DNA of 6,520 bases from Alphaproteobacteria bacterium (GTDB lineage Bacteria; Pseudomonadota; Alphaproteobacteria; Acetobacterales; Acetobacteraceae). A program made the position numbers and the translations under genes. This document shows, in pieces, positions 1 to 5,611 of this stretch; the first letter of the stretch is position 1; the number at the start of each line of letters is the position of its first letter. A model generated the notes under the pieces. The model was not told where the DNA came from and did not search any database. It was given only the letters and a program-made list of their open reading frames with translations. Location: contig JAAFHD010000211.1 of the NCBI GenBank assembly GCA_013298245.1, forward strand, positions 1 to 6,520, given 5' to 3'.

Positions 1-1
1 G

Positions 2-295
2 CCCGACGGCCCCACCACAACCCTCGCCGGCCAGACGCCCGACCAGGTGCGCGCCGCCCTCGGCGAGCCTTCGCTTCGCCGCGCCGAAGGCCCGGTCGGC
101 ATCTGGCTTTACACCGCACCCCGCTGCCAGCTGGACGTGATGTTCTTCCCCGAGGATGGCGCGCTGCGCGTGGGCCATGTCCAGGCCCGCATCGGCGGCA
201 TGGCGCAGGTCAGCGAAGGCCCTTGCCTGGCCGCCATCGCCGCCGAAAGCCGCCGCCGCCCCGCACGCCCCCGTCCCGTGGAACCCGCCGCGTGA
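2..295 (+). CDS. 3' part of a small BamE/SmpA-like hypothetical protein
   Basis: The reading frame is open from the left edge and ends in TGA at 293-295, giving 97 visible residues; the true start lies outside the window. The visible part begins with the segment LAGQTPDQVRAALGEP, followed by a WLYTAPRCQLDVMFF stretch and a basic, proline-rich tail (RRRPARPRPVEPAA). A G-x-T-x-x-(Q/E)-V-x-x-x-L-G-x-P turn followed by beta strands with an aromatic W-x-Y is typical of the SmpA/OmlA (BamE-like) small lipoprotein fold, so an envelope role is possible. Any lipobox would be upstream of the window, so lipidation cannot be judged. The stop codon overlaps the GTG start of the permease that follows (GTGA), suggesting translational coupling. 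The family assignment is by pattern only and is tentative; the coding call itself is firmer. Confidence 0.6.
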   Translation, partial: PDGPTTTLAGQTPDQVRAALGEPSLRRAEGPVGIWLYTAPRCQLDVMFFPEDGALRVGHVQARIGGMAQVSEGPCLAAIAAESRRRPARPRPVEPAA

Positions 296-1209
296 TCGCG
301 GCCTACCTCGATGCTTTCGTGCCGGCCTTCGGGCTGCTGGCGCTGGGCGCTTTCCTCAAGCGCCGCCTGCTGCGCGATGACACGGTCTGGGCCGGCATTG
401 AACGCCTGATCTTCTGGGTGTTGCTGCCATCGCTGCTGGTGGTCGCGATCGGCAGTGTGGAACTGGGGCGCATCCCCATCTTCGGCATGATGGCGGCGAT
501 CTGGATCGCGCTGTCGGTCGGCACGGCGGCGGCGCTGCTGATCTCACGCGGTTTCGCGCAGCCGCATGCGTCGATGACCTGCGTGCTGATGGGCGGCATC
601 CGCTTCAACAACCTGATCGGCTTCGCGGTGGCGGGTGCGATGTTCGGCGCCCCCGGCCTGGCACTGGGGGCCGTGGCCACGGGGTTGATCGTGCCCTTCG
701 TGCAGTTCGTGACCACCACGGCCTTCGCGATGGGCGGGCAGGGCAGGGTGCGGATATGGCCGGTGATCCGCCAGATCGTGCTCAATCCGCTGATCCTGGG
801 CTGCGCCATCGGCTTCGCGGTCGCGGCACTTGGCGGCTTGCCGATGGGCGTGCAGCCATTGCTGCGCAGCCTGGGCCAGGCCTCGGTGGCGCTGGGGCTG
901 CTGGCGGTGGGTGCGGCGCTGTCGCTGGAGACATTGCGCGACCGCCTGCCGCTGCAACTGGTCACGGCTGCGCTGAAGTTGATCGTGATGCCAGGGCTGA
1001 CCTGGCTGCTCTGCCAGGTCTTTGGAATCGCACCACTGCCCACCGCGATGGCGGTGCTGTTCATGGCCCTGCCCACGGCCGCCACCAGCTATGTCATGGC
1101 GCGTGCCATGGGCGGCGATGCGCCGCTGATGGCCGCGATCACCACCAGCGAACACCTGCTGGCCATCATCACGCTGCCCTTGTGGCTGGCGCTGGTGATG
1201 CCGCGATAA
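292..1209 (+). CDS. AEC family (auxin efflux carrier-type) permease
   Basis: The 305-residue protein is an integral inner-membrane transporter of the AEC family, whose bacterial members export or exchange small organic anions such as malate or malonate; the substrate here cannot be read from sequence. About ten hydrophobic segments are visible (roughly residues 3-21, 37-55, 64-84, 96-118, 121-145, 160-182, 193-211, 220-240, 248-266 and 280-303), in the two-times-five pattern of the family. Family-like sites are the RFNN loop (104-107) after segment four's start and the C-terminal block ATSYVMARAMGGDAPLMA followed by SEHLL (264-290). The length is normal for the family. I chose the GTG at 292, overlapping the preceding stop as GTGA, because a longer in-frame start at 223 would add an arginine/proline-rich stretch that is only the upstream gene read in another frame. 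Coupling to the upstream gene is likely. No terminator is visible after it. Confidence 0.88.
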   Translation: MIAAYLDAFVPAFGLLALGAFLKRRLLRDDTVWAGIERLIFWVLLPSLLVVAIGSVELGRIPIFGMMAAIWIALSVGTAAALLISRGFAQPHASMTCVLMGGIRFNNLIGFAVAGAMFGAPGLALGAVATGLIVPFVQFVTTTAFAMGGQGRVRIWPVIRQIVLNPLILGCAIGFAVAALGGLPMGVQPLLRSLGQASVALGLLAVGAALSLETLRDRLPLQLVTAALKLIVMPGLTWLLCQVFGIAPLPTAMAVLFMALPTAATSYVMARAMGGDAPLMAAITTSEHLLAIITLPLWLALVMPR

Positions 1210-1221
1210 TTCGCCACGGAA

Positions 1222-1317
1222 ATGAAACCATCTGGACATTATCGCCCCCCGGCGTTAACCCGCGCCGTCCGCATCCGGGCCGGAGGACTTCGACATTCCC
1301 ACCATCGGCATGACTGA
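1222..1317 (+). other. possible 31-codon leader ORF overlapping the pmtA start
   Basis: An ATG at 1222 opens a 31-codon frame that ends in TGA at 1315-1317, eight bases inside the pmtA coding region (ATGACTGA). The peptide is basic and ends with a histidine-rich tail (RHSHHRHD). Only a weak GGAA lies just before the ATG, and the frame contains TTA, a rare leucine codon in such GC-rich DNA, so it may be a chance ORF. It is listed because the Shine-Dalgarno-like GGAGGA in this gap is poorly spaced for pmtA, and termination across the pmtA start would offer translational coupling. This is inference only. Confidence 0.15.
1282..1287 (+). promoter_or_regulatory. Shine-Dalgarno-like GGAGGA upstream of pmtA, unusually far
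   Basis: GGAGGA is a near-perfect anti-Shine-Dalgarno match, but it stands 22 nt before the pmtA ATG at 1310, far more than the usual 5-9 nt. An in-frame ATT at 1295 would be 7 nt away, the ideal distance, but ATT starts are very rare. The motif may serve pmtA through local RNA folding, or may be accidental. Confidence 0.4.
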
Positions 1318-1960
1318 ACCCGAACGCGGCCATAACCGCGCTGCCCTTGATGCCGCGTCGGTGCGCGAGGCGTATCGGCGTTGGGCTGGCGTGTATGACG
1401 TGGTGTTCGGTGGCGTCTCGGCCTTCGGGCGCAAGCGTGCGGTCGCGGCCGTCAATGCGCTGCCTGGCCGGCGCGTGCTGGAAGTGGGCGTGGGCACGGG
1501 CCTTGCCTTGCCGCAATACCGCCGCGACCTGGAGGTGGTGGGCATCGACCTCTCGCGCGAAATGCTGCTGAAGGCCAGCGAAAAGGTCGGCGAACAGCGC
1601 CTGTCCCATGTGCATGGCCTGCTGGAGATGGACGCGGAAAACATGGCCTTCGCGCCCGCCAGCTTCGACACCGCGGTCGCGATGTTCACCGCCAGCGTGG
1701 TGCCCGACGCCAAGAAGCTGTTTGCCGAAATGTCGCGCGTGGTGCGGCCTGGCGGGCACATGCTGTTCGTGAACCACTTCGCCGCCGAGCGCGGCTGGCG
1801 CTGGTGGATCGAGCGCACGATGGCGCCGGCAGCCCGCGTGCTGGGCTGGCACCCGGACTTCATGCTGACAGACCTGCTGCCGGCGGATGCGGCCGTGGAA
1901 AAATCCGAGGCCTGCGCGCCGATCGGGCTGTTCACCTTGGTGCAGGTGCGCCGCCTGTAG
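1310..1960 (+). CDS. pmtA: phosphatidylethanolamine N-methyltransferase, Rhodobacter PmtA type
   Basis: The 216-residue protein is a class I SAM-dependent methyltransferase that resembles the Rhodobacter-type PmtA, which methylates phosphatidylethanolamine three times to phosphatidylcholine at the inner face of the membrane. Visible signs, in order: the N-terminal YRRWAGVYDVVFGGVSAFGR block (22-41) typical of this type; SAM motif I VLEVGVGTG (56-64); the acidic strand-2 end GID (78-80); a MDAE motif (107-110) near the adenine site; FDTAVAMF (119-126) as motif II; and RPGG (146-149) before a NHF strand (155-157). Length is normal for the family. The ATG at 1310 is chosen because homologous sequence starts soon after it and no ATG/GTG/TTG lies in frame closer to the GGAGGA at 1282; a GTG at codon 18 would cut into the conserved N-terminal block. 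A ubiquinone/menaquinone-type methyltransferase is the main alternative, but the LLEMDAE and VVPD segments favour PmtA. Confidence 0.82.
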   Translation: MTEPERGHNRAALDAASVREAYRRWAGVYDVVFGGVSAFGRKRAVAAVNALPGRRVLEVGVGTGLALPQYRRDLEVVGIDLSREMLLKASEKVGEQRLSHVHGLLEMDAENMAFAPASFDTAVAMFTASVVPDAKKLFAEMSRVVRPGGHMLFVNHFAAERGWRWWIERTMAPAARVLGWHPDFMLTDLLPADAAVEKSEACAPIGLFTLVQVRRL

Positions 1961-1984
1961 CGCGCGGCAGGGTTGTGCGCGGCA

Positions 1985-2008
1985 CGGTTTTCGCCACGCG
2001 CAAAACCG
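1985..2008. promoter_or_regulatory. inverted repeat CGGTTTT-N10-AAAACCG ahead of the PhzF-family gene
   Basis: A perfect 7+7 dyad (CGGTTTT at 1985-1991, AAAACCG at 2002-2008) with a 10-nt centre lies in the 62-nt gap between pmtA and the next gene, ending 14 nt before its ATG. The T4/A4 arms stand out in this GC-rich DNA. No T-run follows the 3' arm on the plus strand, so it is not a normal Rho-independent terminator of pmtA. An operator for a dimeric regulator or an RNA hairpin that influences initiation are both possible; neither is shown. Confidence 0.35.
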
Positions 2009-2022
2009 GCTGCACTGGCGCC

Positions 2023-2904
2023 ATGCGCACCTACGAATTCCTGACGCTGGACGTCTTCACCACCACTCGTTTCGGCGGCAATCCGCTTGCGGTCTTCCCT
2101 GACGCGCGCGGGCTGGATGGCGGGCAGATGCAGGCCATCGCGCGCGAATTCAACCTCTCCGAAACCACCTTCGTCCTGCCCGCGCAGGACCCCGCCAACA
2201 CGGCCCAGGTGCGCATCTTCACGCCAACTCGGGAGATGCCCTTCGCCGGCCACCCGAATGTCGGCACCGGCTGGGCGCTGGCGGATCGCGCGGTGGATGG
2301 CCTGCTGCGCTTCGAGGAAATCGCCGGCCTGGTGGAAGTGCGCATCAGCCGTGACGCGGCCGGCGCGGTGACCGCGGCGACCATCGCAGCCCCGCAACCG
2401 CTGACGCTGGCCGAGACCTATACCGCCGCTGAAATCGCGCCCTGCGCCACCCTCTCACCCGCCGATATCCTGGTGGCGGCGCACCAACCCGTGCGCGCCT
2501 CCGTCGGCAACCCCTTCATCCTGGCGGAAGTGACGCCCGAGGCGCTGAGCCGCGCGGCACCCGACATCGCCGCATCCCGCGCGCTGACCGATGCGCACCC
2601 CGAACTCGTCGGCCGTTCCGCGCTGTATATCTACGCCCGCGATGGCGCGCGGCTGCGCACGCGCATGTTCGCGCCGCCGCTCGGCGTGCTGGAAGACCCC
2701 GCGACCGGCAGCGCCGCGACGCCGCTCGCCGCGCTGCTGCTGCACCTCTCCGGCGCGCAGGATGGCGCCTGGGAAATGCTGCAAGGTGTCGAGATGGGCC
2801 GGCCTTCGCTGCTGCTGACCACGGCGCGGCGCGCGGCCGATGGCATCCGTGCAACGGTGGGCGGGGCCTGCGTGCCGGTGATGACGGGGCGCCTTTCCAT
2901 CTGA
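2023..2904 (+). CDS. PhzF family isomerase/epimerase-like protein
   Basis: The 293-residue protein belongs to the PhzF family, two-fold repeated diaminopimelate-epimerase-like folds. PhzF itself isomerises trans-2,3-dihydro-3-hydroxyanthranilate in phenazine synthesis, but most bacterial members have unknown substrates, and no other phenazine genes are seen here. Visible family marks: an N-terminal [16 protein letters not shown] segment (10-25), the LSET motif with the likely catalytic glutamate E47, FAGHPNVGT (74-82), and the second-domain EDPATGSA loop (224-231). Length matches the family's usual 260-300. The ATG at 2023 begins the typical first strand (YEFLTLDVF); the longer open frame upstream overlaps pmtA and is rejected. 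No clear Shine-Dalgarno sequence precedes the ATG, while a dyad ends 14 nt before it, so initiation may be unusual or weak. It may be cotranscribed with pmtA, 62 nt upstream. Confidence 0.88.
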   Translation: MRTYEFLTLDVFTTTRFGGNPLAVFPDARGLDGGQMQAIAREFNLSETTFVLPAQDPANTAQVRIFTPTREMPFAGHPNVGTGWALADRAVDGLLRFEEIAGLVEVRISRDAAGAVTAATIAAPQPLTLAETYTAAEIAPCATLSPADILVAAHQPVRASVGNPFILAEVTPEALSRAAPDIAASRALTDAHPELVGRSALYIYARDGARLRTRMFAPPLGVLEDPATGSAATPLAALLLHLSGAQDGAWEMLQGVEMGRPSLLLTTARRAADGIRATVGGACVPVMTGRLSI

Positions 2905-2959
2905 GGGCGCTTTGCAACCGCCGCACTCCCCGGCATGTTGCGCCATCTTCATCCGTCCT

Positions 2960-2966
2960 GGGAGGA
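2960..2966 (+). promoter_or_regulatory. strong ribosome binding site that fixes the solute-binding protein start
   Basis: GGGAGGA stands 7 nt before the ATG at 2974, an ideal distance. An in-frame ATG at 2935 has no such motif and would put 13 polar residues ahead of the signal peptide, so this site decides the start. Confidence 0.85.
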
Positions 2967-2973
2967 CCCGATC

Positions 2974-4548
2974 ATGAAACTCACCACCGCGCTCGCCGCG
3001 GCGATGCTGGCACTGGGCATGGCCGCAGGCCCCGCCACCACGCCGGCGCAAGCCAGCACCTTCACCTGGGCCACCGCGAACGACATCCTGGGCCTCGACC
3101 CGCACGCCAACAACCATGGCGTCACCAACGCCATGAAGAGCAACATCTATGACCCGCTGGTCAAGCGCGAGCCCGATGGCAGCCTGACACCCGGCCTGGC
3201 CACGCGCTGGGAACAGGTCAGCCCGACCACCTGGCGCTTCCACCTGCGGCAGAATGTGCGCTTCCATGGCGGCGAGGCCTTTACCAGCGCCGATGTGCTG
3301 AACAGCCTCGAACGCGTGCGCCAGAACGACATGGCCTATACGGTCTCGTCGATCACCGCGGCCCGCGCGGTTGACGCGCACACCGTGGAATTCGACACGC
3401 GCGGCCCGAACCCGGTGCTGCTGCGGGATTTGACACTGTTCTTCATCATGTCGCAGGGCTGGGTGCAGGCGAACAACGCCTTCGCCGTGGCGCGCGCCGG
3501 CCAGCCTGGTGCGAACACCGCCTTCGCGCAGCTCAACGCCAATGGCACCGGCCCCTTCCGCGTGACCGAGCGCGTGGCCGATGAACGTACCGTGCTGGTG
3601 CCCAACCCGACCTATTGGGGCGGTGCGCTGCAACACGGCATCACCCGCGCCGTGTTCCGCCCGGTCTCGTCGGCGCCCACGCGCGTGGCGGCCCTGCTGA
3701 GCCGCGAGCTGGACCTGATGTACCATGTGCCGTTGCAGGACATCCCGCGCGTGCAGCAGGCCCCGGGCGTGCGGCTGATGCAGGGCCCGACGGCGCGCAG
3801 CATCTATCTGGGCTTCGACGTCGCCCGCGCTGACGCCGTGGACAACCCCGGCAACCCGAACCCGCTGCGCGATGTGCGCGTCCGCCGCGCCATCTACCAG
3901 GCGATCGACATGGAGACGATCCGCCGCGTCGTGCTGCGCAACTCCACGGTCGCGGCCGGCCTGCCGATCGCGGCCGCCATCAGTGGTCATGTGCCGGAAC
4001 TGAACACGCGCCTGCCGTTTGACGTCGAGGCCTCGCGCCGCCTGTTGACGGAAGCGGGCTTCCCGCAGGGCTTCCGCCTCGCACTCTCCTGCCCCAACAA
4101 CCGCTACGTGAATGACGAGGCGATCTGCACCGCCATCGTCACCATGTTGCAGCGCGCGGGCATCCAGGCGCGGCTGAACGCACTGCCCTTTGGCCGCTTC
4201 CTGCAGGGTGGGGCGAACCGCGAATTCAGCTTCTGGCTGCTGGGCTGGACGCCGGGCAATTTCGACATGTCCAACCCGGCGCGCGAACTTCTGGGCGAGG
4301 GCAGCTTCAACTGGGGTGGTTTCTCGGATGAAGCGATGAATCGCATTGCCGCCGCCCGCGCCACCAGCGTGGACGATGCCGAACGCGCGCGCCTGGCGCG
4401 TGAATACTGGACGCGCTTCCAGGAATTGCTGCCCCAGGTGCCGCTGCACCAGGAGCCGCAGATCTTCGCGGTGCGTGAGACCGTCGCCGACTTCACCATG
4501 CGCGTGAGCGAAGACCTGGAACTGCGCCACGTGCGCATGCGGCGCTGA
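2974..4548 (+). CDS. ABC transporter substrate-binding protein, family 5 (peptide/nickel type)
   Basis: The 524-residue protein is a periplasmic extracytoplasmic solute receptor of the SBP_bac_5 family (DppA/OppA/NikA-like), which delivers peptides, nickel chelates or other small solutes to an ABC permease. A Sec signal peptide is clear: basic MK start, hydrophobic core about 5-18, and a PAQA|S site after residue 27, with no lipobox cysteine. Family marks are LTPGLATRWE (71-80), the HLRQNVRFHGGEAFTSADV block (90-108), NGTGPF (190-195), YLGFD (278-282), and the PLRDVRVRRAI block (297-307) near the hinge. Cysteines 373 and 385 could form a disulphide around a NNRYVNDEA segment. Length is usual. 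No permease or ATPase gene is beside it and a strong terminator follows, so it is an orphan receptor here; the substrate cannot be assigned. It may be transcribed with the PhzF-family gene 69 nt upstream. Confidence 0.92.
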   Translation: MKLTTALAAAMLALGMAAGPATTPAQASTFTWATANDILGLDPHANNHGVTNAMKSNIYDPLVKREPDGSLTPGLATRWEQVSPTTWRFHLRQNVRFHGGEAFTSADVLNSLERVRQNDMAYTVSSITAARAVDAHTVEFDTRGPNPVLLRDLTLFFIMSQGWVQANNAFAVARAGQPGANTAFAQLNANGTGPFRVTERVADERTVLVPNPTYWGGALQHGITRAVFRPVSSAPTRVAALLSRELDLMYHVPLQDIPRVQQAPGVRLMQGPTARSIYLGFDVARADAVDNPGNPNPLRDVRVRRAIYQAIDMETIRRVVLRNSTVAAGLPIAAAISGHVPELNTRLPFDVEASRRLLTEAGFPQGFRLALSCPNNRYVNDEAICTAIVTMLQRAGIQARLNALPFGRFLQGGANREFSFWLLGWTPGNFDMSNPARELLGEGSFNWGGFSDEAMNRIAAARATSVDDAERARLAREYWTRFQELLPQVPLHQEPQIFAVRETVADFTMRVSEDLELRHVRMRR

Positions 4549-4572
4549 GCATCAACTGACTACTGAAATGAG

Positions 4573-4604
4573 GGCGCCCCGACACTCCGTCGGGGCGCCT
4601 TTTT
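4573..4604 (+). terminator. Rho-independent terminator after the solute-binding protein gene
   Basis: GGCGCCCCGAC (4573-4583) pairs perfectly with GTCGGGGCGCC (4589-4599) around a 5-nt loop, followed directly by TTTTT (4600-4604). It begins 24 nt after the stop codon. On the minus strand the stem is not followed by a T-run, so it mainly stops plus-strand transcription. Confidence 0.93.
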
Positions 4605-4608
4605 CGTT

Positions 4609-4671
4609 CAGCGCATCGCGCCGTCCCGGCGCGTCAGCGCATCGCGCCGCCCCGGCGCGTCAGCGCATCGC
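4609..4671. repeat. 26-bp tandem repeat, two full copies and one 11-bp partial, at the 3' end of the DUF4394 gene
   Basis: Copies lie at 4609-4634 and 4635-4660, differing only at one base (T at 4624, C at 4650), and the first 11 bases recur at 4661-4671. The last copy overlaps the stop codon (TCA on plus, 4660-4662) and final Met-Arg codons of the minus-strand gene, so the repeats look like duplicates of that gene's very end. Each full copy contains a hairpin CGCGCCG-N3-CGGCGCG (stems 4617-4623/4627-4633 and 4643-4649/4653-4659). No T-run follows on the minus strand; the hairpins might still stabilise the 3' end of that transcript. Confidence 0.85.
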
Positions 4672-5436
4672 CGCCACATCAATGATGTCAGCGCCACGCG
4701 GCAGCCCGGTGATGGCACCGCGCGTGGTGATCGCACCGCTCTCCAGGTTCAGCATGTGCAGTGCGCCGCCCGCTACCAGAATGCCCTGGTTGCCCTCCGC
4801 CAGAATATCGAAGGCCGCCGTGCCACCCGGCAGCGGCACCGACAACCGCGCCCGCGGCGCCTGCACCCCATCATTGGGCGGGTTCTGCACATTTAGCGCA
4901 TTCTGCGCCGCGTCGATCGTCAACAGCATCGTCGCCGTCGCGCCCTGCATGCTGTTGGTATAGGCGCCGCCGACCACGCGCGGCATCACCTCGCCCAGCG
5001 CACCAGGCTGGTTCTTCAGCCGGCCATCCTGCGCCGCCTCACCGGTCTCCACATTCACGCGCAGATTCTGCCCGTCCATCGCCATCACCCGCAGGCGGTT
5101 GGCGACTGGGTTGAAATCCACCACCGCCCGGCCGTTCGGCTGGAACGGCACATTCAGGCGCGAGACCTGCGCAGCCCGCCCATTCGCCGGATCAATCGTC
5201 ACGATCTGGCCGCGATCGGTCACGCCATACAGGCGCCCATCCTGCGGCCGCTGGTCGATGCCCACCACAGTGCCATCAGCGCCGGTGATGCGCGCCGGCG
5301 CGCTCGCGCGCCGTGTCTCGCTATCGATGCGCACCAGCTGGTTGTCGGCGGTCAGCGCCACCAGCGTGGTCGCCTGCGCACCGCCAGCGGCCAGCACGGT
5401 CGCGGCCAGCAGCGCCGCGCGGAAATTTTTGGTCAT
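4660..5436 (-). CDS. exported DUF4394 domain protein
   Basis: The 258-residue protein has a Sec signal peptide (basic start MTKNFR, hydrophobic core about 7-19, AQA|T site after residue 22) and then a DUF4394 domain over nearly all the mature part. DUF4394 proteins have propeller-like beta repeats and no established function. Family-like segments are LVALTADNQLVRIDSET (25-41), VVGIDQRPQDGRLYGV (57-72), VDFNPVANRLRV (106-117), GQNLRVN (122-128), and further on AYTNS and NVQNPPNDGV. The start at 5436 is chosen because GGAGAG precedes it at good spacing; an ATG four codons earlier (5448) directly abuts its only SD-like bases. It is convergent with the solute-binding protein gene and divergent from the Ppx/GppA gene, so probably monocistronic. 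Its 3' end is part of a tandem repeat. Location is probably periplasmic or secreted; function unknown. Confidence 0.87.
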   Translation of the reverse strand: MTKNFRAALLAATVLAAGGAQATTLVALTADNQLVRIDSETRRASAPARITGADGTVVGIDQRPQDGRLYGVTDRGQIVTIDPANGRAAQVSRLNVPFQPNGRAVVDFNPVANRLRVMAMDGQNLRVNVETGEAAQDGRLKNQPGALGEVMPRVVGGAYTNSMQGATATMLLTIDAAQNALNVQNPPNDGVQAPRARLSVPLPGGTAAFDILAEGNQGILVAGGALHMLNLESGAITTRGAITGLPRGADIIDVAAMR

Positions 5437-5440
5437 GGGT

Positions 5441-5446
5441 CTCTCC
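5441..5446 (-). promoter_or_regulatory. ribosome binding site GGAGAG of the DUF4394 gene
   Basis: Read on the minus strand, GGAGAG is followed by four bases and the ATG at 5436, with the GGAG core 6 nt away. It supports this start over the ATG at 5448, which lies inside the motif. Confidence 0.7.
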
Positions 5447-5581
5447 ATTCCTCTCGCGCGGCGACACTGCCCCGCTGCAGGCCTTACGGACCCACGCCCC
5501 CATCAGATGCCGCATGGCGAAGATGTCATCCGCCCCAGAATCTCCTTGCCCGGGTGGCAGCGGCGGGCCGATCATGCGAAT

Positions 5582-5597
5582 GGGGCGCTCCCGCCCC
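5582..5597. other. small hairpin GGGGCG-N4-CGCCCC before the Ppx/GppA start
   Basis: A 6-bp perfect stem with a 4-nt loop ends 14 nt before the ATG at 5612, within the 175-nt divergent spacer (5437-5611). The spacer must hold promoters for both flanking genes, but I see no convincing -35/-10 pair on either strand. The hairpin is too short and lacks a T-run for a terminator; in such GC-rich DNA it may be chance. Confidence 0.2.
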
Positions 5598-5611
5598 TAT
5601 TGGAACCCATC

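Noticed and set aside
1233..1260. Possible sigma-70 promoter before pmtA (TGGACA, 16 nt, TTAACC)
   Set aside because: The -35-like box is fair but the -10-like box matches the consensus poorly; not enough to call.
1255..2397. Minus-strand open frames opposite pmtA and the PhzF-family gene
   Set aside because: Antisense to two well-supported genes, no domain pattern and no ribosome site.
2023..2904. Phenazine biosynthesis locus
   Set aside because: Only a PhzF-family protein is present; none of the other phenazine genes is nearby, and most family members are unrelated to phenazines.
2455..4530. Very long minus-strand open frame (about 690 codons) opposite the PhzF-family and solute-binding protein genes
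   Set aside because: It is antisense to two proteins with clear family motifs, is rich in His/Arg/Gly/Ala as expected for shadow frames in GC-rich DNA, and shows no recognisable domain.
4609..4671. CRISPR-like array
   Set aside because: The repeat units abut directly with no spacers, and one unit overlaps a coding end.
5295..5312. CGGCGCG-N4-CGCGCCG palindrome
   Set aside because: It lies inside the DUF4394 coding region and encodes an Arg/Ala-rich stretch; such palindromes are expected by chance in DNA this rich in G and C.
5507..5611. N-terminal extension of the Ppx/GppA protein from an in-frame ATG at 5507
   Set aside because: The frame is open, but the 35 extra residues show no family similarity and no Shine-Dalgarno precedes 5507; the actin-like core starts at residue 23 of the shorter form.
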